From UBA7887 sp964408735 (GTDB taxonomy: Bacteria > Pseudomonadota > Alphaproteobacteria > UBA7887): 25,925 nucleotides of DNA. The stretch covers positions 1 through 25,925 of the forward strand of contig CAYPAX010000070.1 of NCBI GenBank assembly GCA_964408735.1, read 5' to 3'. The notes beneath the pieces were generated by a model. That model worked only from the letters and a program-made list of their open reading frames with translations, had not been told where the DNA came from and made no database searches. Positions 16,000-22,934 of this stretch are shown one piece after another. Both the position numbers and the translations under genes were made by a program. Numbering within the stretch: position 1 is the first letter of the stretch; each line of letters opens with the position of its first letter.

Positions 16000-16074
16000 C
16001 TAGAGGTCGGCGCAGGCGTAGCAGTTGATCTCGAGACCGACCGCAACTTCGACGACTACAGGCTTCGTCCACAT
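16000..16074 (-). CDS. pqqA: PqqA, peptide precursor of pyrroloquinoline quinone (orphan)
   Basis: A 24-codon frame on the minus strand encodes a peptide that starts MWTKP and contains GLEINCY, with glutamate at position 15 and tyrosine at 19. PqqA peptides (usually 22-29 residues) are cross-linked between exactly this Glu and Tyr by the radical-SAM enzyme PqqE and then trimmed to form PQQ, the cofactor of periplasmic methanol and alcohol dehydrogenases. The E-x3-Y spacing, the residue numbers 15 and 19, the opening MWxKP and the preceding G-L all match classical PqqA such as that of Klebsiella. AGGGAG at 16083-16088 lies 8 bases before the ATG and a hairpin terminator follows the stop. No pqqB, C, D or E lies in the window, so this copy is unlinked. 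Cys at 18 and 21 are a local variation. Confidence 0.88.
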   Translation of the reverse strand: MWTKPVVVEVAVGLEINCYACADL

Positions 16075-16082
16075 GATCCAAA

Positions 16083-16088
16083 CTCCCT
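16083..16088 (-). promoter_or_regulatory. Ribosome binding site of pqqA
   Basis: AGGGAG on the minus strand, 8 bases before the pqqA ATG. It is one of the better Shine-Dalgarno matches in the window and supports translation of this very short gene. Confidence 0.7.
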
Positions 16089-16199
16089 AATTTACCAAGC
16101 CTACCGGCCTGTGTTGTGGCTTGCGCCACGATACCCAAACCTTTTGGGGCGCTGACGAGGCAACGCCCCGCAGGAAGAAGGCTACGGATTGCCGCCGCC

Positions 16200-16227
16200 A
16201 TTACACTCTATAGTCAGTATAATGAAA
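16200..16227 (-). promoter_or_regulatory. Candidate pqqA promoter
   Basis: On the minus strand TTTCAT (16222-16227) and TGTAAT (16200-16205) are separated by 16 bases, an imperfect sigma-70-like pair within an AT-rich island in otherwise GC-rich DNA. It lies about 125 bases before pqqA and just after the LysR stop. The resulting leader would include a hairpin with GGGGCG/CGCCCC arms (16146-16169). An independent pqqA promoter would be sensible, but these boxes are weak. Confidence 0.3.
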
Positions 16228-16242
16228 TCCTATCTTGCGGGT

Positions 16243-17283
16243 TCAGAGCGCTCGCAGCAGTGGCGGCAGGGGCTCGATCGGCGGCAAGGTTATGGTGGCG
16301 CCCACCGCCTTAACCATCTCGACCATGCTGACATAGGGCTCTATGCGCGAATATTGCGTCGGCAGCAGGGCGACGATCTCGCGATCGGGCAGGGTGGTTC
16401 GATAGAGTGTGACGGCAAATCCGCGCTTGGCGCCCATGGCCGCCGTCAGGGCCGGCACCACGGCCACGCCAAGCCCCTCCTGGACCATGGATAGCGCCAC
16501 CTCGTAGCTGCGCGACTGGGCAATCACCCGGTAATGGGGCAGCACATGCTGGTACCAGTCCTCGATACGCTTTTTGTGCTGGTTGCCGAAATTGAACTGG
16601 ATGGTGCTGTTGACCACCGCCCGCTCGGCCGCCGGCAGGTCGCGCTCCACGTCCGCCACATCGGAGAGGTCCAGGCCCTCGGGCACGGCCAGCACATAAG
16701 GGTCCGAGGACACCTTCTGCTGCAGAAAGGTGGTGCCTGATGTTGCCGCCGAATCGGTTGCCAGCAATGCCATGTTGATGCGCCGGCCATAGAGCAGGTC
16801 GACGGCCTCGGCAGGGGACGATTCGTGCACGTCCATCTCGAGCTCGGGATAGCGCGTGGCCAGCAGGCGCAGGGTTTCCGGCAGCACGTTGCGGGCGATC
16901 GAGCTCAGCGCCCCGATCGAGACCACGCCGCGAGTGCCGGCCGAGAACTCCTCCAGGCCGATCAGGGCCTCCTCGACGCTCGACAGGATCACGTCCGCCT
17001 TGCGCAGCAGGAACAGGCCTGCGTCGGTGGGCGTCATCTCGTTGCGGCTGCGATTGAAGAGCTGCGTGCCGACTTCCTCCTCGAGCTTGGAGATCTGCTG
17101 CGACAGCGAAGGCTGCGCCAGATCGAGAAGCTTGCTGGCCTTGGTGAAGGACTTGGCCTGCGCCACTGCCCAGAAAATCCGCAGCTGGTGCAGCGTCACG
17201 GCACTGGGATTGATCAATGGCGGCGCCAAAGCATCTGCAACGCTTGCGATATCCGCCTTCGCGGCGGTGCTCGCCTTCGCCAT
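16243..17283 (-). CDS. LysR-family transcriptional regulator
   Basis: The 346-residue protein has a winged helix-turn-helix (HQLRIFWAVAQAKSFTKASKLLDLAQPSLSQQISKLEEEVGTQLF, given here only by its key parts HQLRIF, SFTKASKLL, QPSLSQQI and LFNR), preceded by a 30-residue extension. A LysR substrate-binding domain follows (about 120-330: GVVSIGALSSIARNVLP, VQEGLGVAVVPAL). The ATG at 17283 is preferred to the GTG at 17319 because GGGGAG lies 8 bases before it. Such regulators usually control a neighbouring or divergent gene in response to a small molecule. Here the nearest gene in the same direction is pqqA, 168 bases downstream, and the upstream region is occupied by a MITE, so the target is not obvious. 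Confidence 0.88.
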   Translation of the reverse strand: MAKASTAAKADIASVADALAPPLINPSAVTLHQLRIFWAVAQAKSFTKASKLLDLAQPSLSQQISKLEEEVGTQLFNRSRNEMTPTDAGLFLLRKADVILSSVEEALIGLEEFSAGTRGVVSIGALSSIARNVLPETLRLLATRYPELEMDVHESSPAEAVDLLYGRRINMALLATDSAATSGTTFLQQKVSSDPYVLAVPEGLDLSDVADVERDLPAAERAVVNSTIQFNFGNQHKKRIEDWYQHVLPHYRVIAQSRSYEVALSMVQEGLGVAVVPALTAAMGAKRGFAVTLYRTTLPDREIVALLPTQYSRIEPYVSMVEMVKAVGATITLPPIEPLPPLLRAL

Positions 17284-17291
17284 CTCGATTG

Positions 17292-17297
17292 CTCCCC
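17292..17297 (-). promoter_or_regulatory. Ribosome binding site that decides the LysR start
   Basis: GGGGAG on the minus strand sits 8 bases before the ATG at 17283. The alternative in-frame GTG at 17319 has no comparable site. Confidence 0.6.
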
Positions 17298-17377
17298 GGC
17301 CCAGTGTCCGCGCACCCACAATCGCGCGCGCCGCACCCTACGTCGGCCAATGCCGCCGTATCAAGCAATACCGGTTA

Positions 17378-17638
17378 TACCAAGCGACACTGATAAAGGC
17401 CCATTTGATGGCTCGAGGCGGTTTTCCGGGTAGGAGCGGCGCGCCGGGCGATGCGGCGACATCGTTCAAGCGTCGCGACGCATCCGGGGAGCCGCCTCGG
17501 GCCACCGCAGGCCGCGCGCTTTTCGCCGCTGGCGTCGTCGCGGGCCGCTTGACGTGGGGTCGCACGACGGCGCGACCCGCTCCTAGCCAGCGGCGAAAAT
17601 CGTGCGGTCAAATGGGTCTTTATCAGTGTCGTTTGGTA
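17378..17638. mobile_element. 261-bp MITE with long terminal inverted repeats and TTA target duplication
   Basis: The left end TACCAAGCGACACTGATAAA (from 17378) is repeated in inverted form at the right end (to 17638) as TACCAAACGACACTGATAAA. The match continues through CCCATTTGA, giving about 33 bp with only a few mismatches. TTA directly flanks both ends (17375-17377 and 17639-17641), consistent with a 3-bp target duplication. Inside, TTTTCGCCGCTGGC (17520-17533) and GCCAGCGGCGAAAA (17586-17599) form a perfect 14-bp inverted repeat. GGTAGGAGCGG near the left end mirrors CCGCTCCTAGCC near the right. No transposase is encoded. The element lies between the LysR promoter and the end of the HtrA-like gene, just 5 bases past that gene's stop. 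It accounts for the whole gap between the two genes apart from about 90 bases of LysR leader. Confidence 0.85.
17520..17599. repeat. Perfect 14-bp inverted repeat inside the MITE
   Basis: TTTTCGCCGCTGGC at 17520-17533 and its exact reverse complement at 17586-17599, separated by 52 bases, form a second stem in the right half of the element. Confidence 0.7.
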
Positions 17639-17646
17639 TTATTCGC

Positions 17647-18624
17647 TCAATAGCTCGGATCGAGGCGCAGGTAGTCGTAGCGGTCGGCGGATTCGACGAC
17701 CACTTCGCGCGGTCCGCTGCCGTCGTCCACGGTGAGCGCAATGGGCACGCCGGCCTCGCCGAGCGCCCAGACCTTGCGCAGCATATCCGCCATGTCCTCG
17801 ATCCCCTCGCCGGCAACCTCCGTGATGAGGCTGCCTTCGCTGACACCGGCGGCGGCGCCGGGGCCGTCTTCGATGACGAAGGTGACGATCACATGGCCCT
17901 TGAAGTCTCGCGTGAACAGGCCGAGCCAGGGGCGTGGCGGATCCGCGGATCGGCCGCTCTCAAGCAGGTCGCCGAGGATGGGTTTCAAGAGGTCGATGGG
18001 CACGAACAGATTGCCGTCAAGGGCGGTCTTCGTGGCGGCGGCGTTATTGACCTGTAGCGAGCCGACGCCGAGCAGGCGGCCGTCTGCATCGATCAGGGCG
18101 GCGCCGGCCCAATCGGGGTGGCGCGGCGTGGTGAAGATCGCCTCTTCGAGCAGATATTCCCAATAGCCGGCAAAGACCGCCCGCTTGGTCACGCGCACGG
18201 GCAGCACCTGTTTCGGCCCACCGGCCGCCACCACCAGCGCGCGGACATTCTGGCCCACCTTGGCCGAGTCGCCGAGACGCAGCGGCGTGGCGGATATCGG
18301 CGCCAGCGCCCTGAGCAAGCCGAAGCCCGTGTCGTAATCATAGGCGATCACATCGGCGGGGACCGTCTTGCCCTGGGCGTCGGTCACCGAAGCGCTCATG
18401 GCCTCCAGAATGATATAGCCGATGGTAAGGATCAGACCGTTGTCGTCGATCACGATGCCGTTGGCGCTGCGCTCGGTGCCGAGGAAGCGCGCGGTGCGTG
18501 CCTCGCCCGGGATCTCGGCCTCGACCGTGACCACGGCGTCGAGCACGTCGCCAACCTCTGCCGCGGCCAGCGGCGAGACGCTGGCCAAGCCGATCAAGAG
18601 GCCTGTGATGACTCGCATGAACAT
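17647..18624 (-). CDS. HtrA-like protein with PDZ domain and degenerate catalytic triad
   Basis: The 325-residue protein has a signal peptide (to about residue 22, LAAA), a trypsin-like domain (about 25-220) and a PDZ domain (about 230-315, PPRPWLGLFTRDF and GPGAAAGVSEGSLITEV). Aligned by eye with HtrA/DegP, the His of LTNAHVV falls on Y70 in LILTIGYII. The Asp of SDLALL falls on G100 in DTGFGLL, and the Ser of GNSGGPL falls on A174 in PDWAGAAL. All three triad positions are lost while the fold markers (NGIVIDDNGLILT, ADGRLLGVGS, NLFVPID) remain. It is probably a periplasmic binding protein rather than a protease. The second Met (18618) is also a possible start. A MITE follows 5 bases after the stop. 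Confidence 0.85.
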   Translation of the reverse strand: MFMRVITGLLIGLASVSPLAAAEVGDVLDAVVTVEAEIPGEARTARFLGTERSANGIVIDDNGLILTIGYIILEAMSASVTDAQGKTVPADVIAYDYDTGFGLLRALAPISATPLRLGDSAKVGQNVRALVVAAGGPKQVLPVRVTKRAVFAGYWEYLLEEAIFTTPRHPDWAGAALIDADGRLLGVGSLQVNNAAATKTALDGNLFVPIDLLKPILGDLLESGRSADPPRPWLGLFTRDFKGHVIVTFVIEDGPGAAAGVSEGSLITEVAGEGIEDMADMLRKVWALGEAGVPIALTVDDGSGPREVVVESADRYDYLRLDPSY

Positions 18625-18679
18625 GACGAAAGCTTAGCGCGAATGGGCCTTGCCGGCCACACTGGTATAGAATGCTTCC

Positions 18680-19735
18680 ATGTCAGGCGGAAAAGACAGC
18701 TTTGCCACGGCGGTCTCGCGGGACGTCGATTGGCGGCGTGCGGTGGCCGACTGTGTGGAGCAAATTGGCAGCGTCAGTGGCGGGCTCGGCTTCGCCTATG
18801 CGCACGATGCCTGGGCCTCGGCCTTTCCTGACATAATCGAGGCTTTGCGCGCGGCGACGGGGGTGCGCGAATGGACCGGCGCCAGCGGTTCCGGCGTGGT
18901 TGCGGGGGCGCGCGAATGCTTCGACGAGCCGGCTCTGGCGGTGATGGTCGCCGACCTGCCGGAGGCGGGCTTTGCCCGGCTCGGCGCACAAGTGCCGCCC
19001 GATATGCCATTCGCCGTGGTGCACGGCGATCCCACTAGCCCCGACCTGCTCGAGCGAATCGCCGAAGGCGGGCGCGCGGGGTATCTCGTGGGCGGGCTGA
19101 TCTCGCCAGAGGGCGCGCGCGCCGGCGCCCCCGCCGACACCCAGGCAGCGCTCACGGGCTACGCCTTCTCGGCCGACGTGGCGGTCGCCACCGGGCTCAC
19201 GCAAGGCTGCTCGCCCATCGGACCGGCGCACGAGGTGACCGCTTGCGACGGCAACCTGATCGTCGAGCTCGACGGCAAGCCTGCGCTCGACATCTTTCGC
19301 ACCGAGATTGCCTCGGTGTCGAGCGACGCTGGCGCCGCAGTATTTGCCGGGCTCATCGTCTCGGGTTCCGACAGTGGCGACTACCTGGTGCGCAACCTGC
19401 TCGGTGTCGATCAGGAAAGCGGCATCGTCGCCGTGGCGGCGGAGCTTGCCCACGGCGACCGACTGCTGTTCTGCCGCCGCGATGCCTATGCCGCGGCGAC
19501 CGATCTGACGCGCATGCTCGATGGCCTGGCCGGGCGCATCGACGGTGAGCCGCGTGGCGCATTGTATTATTCCTGCCTCGCCCGCGGACCCAACCTGTTC
19601 GGTCCGAATTCCGCCGAGCTGGCCGCCATCCGCGACGTCTTCGGGGCGCTGCCCATGGTCGGCTTCTTCGCCAATGGCGAGATTTGCCACGACCGCCTCT
19701 ATACCCACACCGGCGTGTTGACGCTCTTTCTCTAA
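18680..19735 (+). CDS. FIST domain protein
   Basis: The 351-residue cytoplasmic protein carries FIST_N (about 20-205; features VREWTGASGSGVVAGARE, YLVGGLISPEG and VATGLTQGCSPIGP) and FIST_C (about 210-335; VAVAAELAHGDRLLFCRRD, GALYYSCLARGPNLFG, MVGFFANGEICHDRLYTHTGVLTLF). FIST domains are thought to sense small ligands and occur in signal transduction. There is no attached kinase or cyclase domain. The gene is divergent from the HtrA-like gene (55 bases) and its last three bases overlap the stop of the convergent copper-protein gene, so it closes off the monooxygenase operon. Confidence 0.92.
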   Translation: MSGGKDSFATAVSRDVDWRRAVADCVEQIGSVSGGLGFAYAHDAWASAFPDIIEALRAATGVREWTGASGSGVVAGARECFDEPALAVMVADLPEAGFARLGAQVPPDMPFAVVHGDPTSPDLLERIAEGGRAGYLVGGLISPEGARAGAPADTQAALTGYAFSADVAVATGLTQGCSPIGPAHEVTACDGNLIVELDGKPALDIFRTEIASVSSDAGAAVFAGLIVSGSDSGDYLVRNLLGVDQESGIVAVAAELAHGDRLLFCRRDAYAAATDLTRMLDGLAGRIDGEPRGALYYSCLARGPNLFGPNSAELAAIRDVFGALPMVGFFANGEICHDRLYTHTGVLTLFL

Positions 19736-20625
19736 ATCCGGCGCAAGGCGAGCAGCCCGATCAGCAGCCCGCCTAGCAGCGACAGGGCGGCGAGGTGATT
19801 GTGGCCGGTGCCGGCAACGGGATCCGGCTGCAAGGGCCCTGTCAGGCCGGGGATGCCCGGCAGGTCGCCATCGCCACCGCCGATGCGGATCTCGCCGCGC
19901 AGGCCCTTTTCCGTATGCTGCGCCATATCGCAATGGACGAGATAGGTGGCGCGGTCGCTGGGCACGATAAAGGTGCCTGTCTTTTGGGCCTTGCCCGCCG
20001 CCTCCATGTGGAACATGCCTTGCGGGTAGAGGTAGCGCGGCAAGCCGTGCACCATCCATTGATGGCGCACCTGGTCCTCGTTGATGAAGGTCACGGTGAG
20101 GCGCGTACACGGCGCGACATCGAAGACGTTGCGGTCGTAGCCGTATGTGGTGCCGGGATAGGCTTCGGCGTAGCGGCGGCCGGCGCGAACGGTGATCTCG
20201 ACATCGCCCGATATGGCGCTGCAATCCTCCGGCAGCGTATCGCGGTTCTCGTTCATCACCATGCCTTCGGCGTCGAGGGTCATGGCGTGATGGTCATGGC
20301 CGCCGGCGGCGGGCTCGGCGCTTACGCTGGTGCCAGGCGGCGCCAAGGCGATGGTGGCGATGCGGTACATGCGGTCGGGGCCGCGATCGAGGCTGAAAGT
20401 CACCACATCGCCCGGTGCCAGGTCTCCAAGCTCGGCGCCCTCGGCCAGCGGCAGGTCCATGGTCATGGCCGGCCAGCCGATGGCGGGGATGGGGTCGTGG
20501 GTGAGGTTCAGGCTGCGGCCGTCCTCGGCGATGTTATGGATGATGCCGACGCCGTTGGCGGGCTCGTCCTGGGCGAGAGCGATGCCACCCATCAGAATGA
20601 AGAGGATTGTGGCCAGGCGGATCAT
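19732..20625 (-). CDS. CusF-cupredoxin fusion protein of the copper monooxygenase operon
   Basis: The 297-residue protein starts at the ATG at 20625, overlapping the multicopper oxidase stop by ATGA and yielding a signal peptide (MIRLATILFILMGGIALAQ). Residues about 25-95 form a CusF-type domain with all four copper ligands at the CusF spacing: H43, W51, M54, M56 in HDPIPAIGWPAMTM. After a His-rich linker (GGHDHHAM, 109-115) comes a cupredoxin domain (about 140-247). It has H188 (VRHQW), H193, and the C232-x4-H237 loop HCDMAQH, suggesting a type 1 or similar mononuclear copper site. The protein ends with a membrane helix (about 278-295) followed by RR. CusF carries Cu(I) in the periplasm; the fusion probably moves copper or electrons for the monooxygenase. 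It is the last gene of the operon. Confidence 0.85.
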   Translation of the reverse strand: MIRLATILFILMGGIALAQDEPANGVGIIHNIAEDGRSLNLTHDPIPAIGWPAMTMDLPLAEGAELGDLAPGDVVTFSLDRGPDRMYRIATIALAPPGTSVSAEPAAGGHDHHAMTLDAEGMVMNENRDTLPEDCSAISGDVEITVRAGRRYAEAYPGTTYGYDRNVFDVAPCTRLTVTFINEDQVRHQWMVHGLPRYLYPQGMFHMEAAGKAQKTGTFIVPSDRATYLVHCDMAQHTEKGLRGEIRIGGGDGDLPGIPGLTGPLQPDPVAGTGHNHLAALSLLGGLLIGLLALRRI

Positions 20626-22304
20626 GTCCGCCGCCTGCGCACCAGCGCGAAAAGCACGGCAAGCAGCAGACCGATATCGAGGCCGAACAGGATCGGCCGC
20701 AGCGTCGGCCAGGTCTCCGGCGCCACATCGCCGAGCATGCCAAGGGGGTCGTAGGTCTGCCAAATGGGCACCCGCCCGGCATAGAAGGCGGGGCTGAAAT
20801 AGGGGCTCCAGTCGACGCCTTGGAGCCGCGGTAAGCCACCTTCGCCCAAATAGGATTCGTAGACGATGGCGCTGATGCCGCCGCCGGGGCCGATGCCGTC
20901 ATTGGTGACGGCCGGCTCGTGGTGGTCGTGCACCAGCCAGATCCCCTGGCCATAGCTGTGCAGGCCGTCGTCGACGGTCTCCAGCAGCAGGTCGGCGCGC
21001 TGTGCCGGGGCCACCCAGATGACGTCGCGAATCAGCTGCGCCGCGGGCGGCACCGGCACCCCGTCGGTGTGGGTGACGGTGACCTTGTGGCCATGGGTGT
21101 GCAGGGCGATACCTTCGGCGCCGCCGTTGACCACACGCAGGCGCACGCGCTCGTCCGGTGCCACCACGACCAGGGATTCCCGCGCCGTATAGGGGAAGGA
21201 GCGGCCGTTGAGCAGGAAATAATCGGGCGTGCGCTCGGTGATGTCGTAGCGCCGGTGGATCTCCTCGATCACCCGCCGCGGATCGTTGGAGAGGCGCACG
21301 AGATCGTGCATCTCCCGATCCACTTCCTGATAGTGGAGGTCGTATTCGCGGTCGTAGGCCTCGTGGCTGGCTTGCGAGCGGGCGCGCACCTGCCCGGCAC
21401 CGACATTGAAGGTCTGCACCGGGTTGTTGGGGCGGTTCTCTTCCACCACGAACATCGCCTGCAGGCCCATCAGGATGTGCACCGCGGGCTGCACGTGGCA
21501 GTGATAGAACATGGTGCCCGCCTGGCGCGGGGTAAGCTCGTAAGTGCGGCTCTCGCCGGGCAGGACCGGCATCTCGCTGGTCTGGGGCACACCGTCATTG
21601 CCCTCGCCATTGGCGTCCACGAAGGGATGGTCCACGCCGTGGAAGTGGATGGTGTGGGGCATGGTGTGGGTGTTTTCGAGGGTGATCTTGACCGTGTCCC
21701 CCTGCTCCACGCGGATCACGGGCCCGGGCACGCGCAAGCTGCGATGGGCGGCGGTGTCCTCGAAGGTCTCGCTCGCCATGCCGCGGCTTTTCGGGGCGAA
21801 CACCCAGAAGCCGGGCCGGATGCCCGGCGCGATGGCGTAATCGAGCGACGGCCCGGGGCCATCCGGGGTGGCGCCGTTGAGCTCGGCCACTTCCAGGCGC
21901 AAATGGATTTCATCGGGATCGCCGTCGCCGTCGAGGTCCGCCCCCTTGACCACCGCGTCAGGCGCCAGGCGGCTGCGCATGAGGACATCGGCGGACACCC
22001 GGTTCGTGCCTTTGACGAAGGCCGCGATCTCGGCCGGATCGTCCGGGTTGCAGCGCGGCGAGGCCTCGATCGCCACACCGTCGACGGTCTGCGCCTCGCG
22101 CCATTCGGGGAAAGGCTCGCTGCAGATCGGCTCGGCGGCAAGCTCCACGGGCGGCAGGCTCGCCGCTGGCGCGCGGTAGGCGGGCGCCATCTGGCTCGAT
22201 ACGGCCTGTTGCCAGCTTTCGGGCCACCAGGCCGGCGGCGCCAGGACAACCGCGCCTGCGGTCAATGCCAGGGCCAGCGCAATCAGGACAAGCGCCCTAA
22301 GCAT
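20622..22304 (-). CDS. Membrane-anchored multicopper oxidase in the monooxygenase operon
   Basis: The 560-residue protein has an N-terminal signal anchor (3-22), and a short Ca-binding-like loop DLDGDGDPDE (123-132). Copper motifs are HTIHFHG (217-223), HCHVQPAVHILMG (268-280), ALHTHGH (400-406) and WLVHDHHEP (456-464). A C-terminal helix (about 538-556) is followed by RRRR. The HxH pairs and the HCH...H...M loop indicate a type 1 site and a trinuclear cluster, arranged over two cupredoxin domains. The C to H distance in the type 1 loop is two residues longer than in classical laccases. It should sit on the periplasmic face. Oxidising Cu(I) or passing electrons for the neighbouring enzyme are possible roles. 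It is 19 bases after the preceding gene and overlaps the next by ATGA. Confidence 0.85.
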   Translation of the reverse strand: MLRALVLIALALALTAGAVVLAPPAWWPESWQQAVSSQMAPAYRAPAASLPPVELAAEPICSEPFPEWREAQTVDGVAIEASPRCNPDDPAEIAAFVKGTNRVSADVLMRSRLAPDAVVKGADLDGDGDPDEIHLRLEVAELNGATPDGPGPSLDYAIAPGIRPGFWVFAPKSRGMASETFEDTAAHRSLRVPGPVIRVEQGDTVKITLENTHTMPHTIHFHGVDHPFVDANGEGNDGVPQTSEMPVLPGESRTYELTPRQAGTMFYHCHVQPAVHILMGLQAMFVVEENRPNNPVQTFNVGAGQVRARSQASHEAYDREYDLHYQEVDREMHDLVRLSNDPRRVIEEIHRRYDITERTPDYFLLNGRSFPYTARESLVVVAPDERVRLRVVNGGAEGIALHTHGHKVTVTHTDGVPVPPAAQLIRDVIWVAPAQRADLLLETVDDGLHSYGQGIWLVHDHHEPAVTNDGIGPGGGISAIVYESYLGEGGLPRLQGVDWSPYFSPAFYAGRVPIWQTYDPLGMLGDVAPETWPTLRPILFGLDIGLLLAVLFALVRRRRT

Positions 22305-22323
22305 GGCTCTTCATCACCTGGTC

Positions 22324-22932
22324 TCAGGCGGCAGGCTGCTTGCTCCGCCGCGTCCAATAATCCGAGAAGACATAGAGGAAAACACCCAGCGCCAGGATTC
22401 CTATTACCCACTGAATGTACTTCATCGTGTTTCCTACGCCTACGGAAAACGGAAACACCGAGCGCAGCACTTCGTCCGAGTCCGGTTTGCGTGCAGTGAC
22501 CAGGCCGATGTAGCGGCCCTCATCGGCGAAGCGATAGCGCACGGCCACGGAGCCGGTGGGATAGATCTGGCCTGGCTCGTAGAGCAGGGTCGCGTTCTCG
22601 ATATCGCCGGCGCTGCCAAGGTCGCCGAAAGTGGCGTTGTTGCCGATTTCGTTGACGTCGCGAAGAATGCGGACGTCCAACTCCATTTCCCGCAACGCCG
22701 CGTCGACGACATCGATCACGATGATCGCCTTGCCGGTGACGGGGATATCCTCGCAGAACTCGTTCGAGGCCCTTTCCTCAGGCAGGTAGCCCGCGAAGTG
22801 TGCCCTGTACGGCCCGACCTTCAAGATACAGCGGTCGTCTTCCATGCTGACGCCGCCATGGGCGAGGGCCTCGCCGCCCGGCAGAAAGAGGGCGACGGCG
22901 GCCAACGCCGCCGCACCCCAGACTCGTGCCAT
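22324..22932 (-). CDS. Membrane-anchored periplasmic protein of the pMMO/AMO-like operon
   Basis: The 202-residue protein starts 2 bases after the pmoB-like stop; an open frame extends upstream into pmoB but lacks a signal. The signal peptide ends GEALA, so the mature protein would begin HGGVSMEDDRC. H25, M30, C35, H45 (YRAHF) and C60 (FCEDIP) are candidate metal or disulphide residues. A beta-rich domain (about 65-160) follows, then one membrane helix (172-190) and a short basic cytosolic tail. It does not look like PmoD as I know it. An N-terminal His after cleavage, also found in the PmoB-like neighbour, suggests copper binding. Its role in assembly or redox partnering is inferred from the operon only. 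Confidence 0.78.
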   Translation of the reverse strand: MARVWGAAALAAVALFLPGGEALAHGGVSMEDDRCILKVGPYRAHFAGYLPEERASNEFCEDIPVTGKAIIVIDVVDAALREMELDVRILRDVNEIGNNATFGDLGSAGDIENATLLYEPGQIYPTGSVAVRYRFADEGRYIGLVTARKPDSDEVLRSVFPFSVGVGNTMKYIQWVIGILALGVFLYVFSDYWTRRSKQPAA

Positions 22933-22934
22933 GG

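Noticed and set aside
17375..17653. Open frames of about 75-265 codons across the MITE at 17378-17638
   Set aside because: Both strands give similar peptide pieces because of the inverted repeats; there is no ribosome binding site or domain.
20919..22499. 526-codon open frame on the plus strand
   Set aside because: It lies opposite the multicopper oxidase, whose copper motifs are unmistakable; the His/Val/Gly/Ala-rich translation is typical of an antisense shadow.
22324..22932. Calling the gene after subunit B pmoD
   Set aside because: The position would fit, but the conserved residues seen do not match the CuA-type PmoD pattern as I know it, so no symbol was given.
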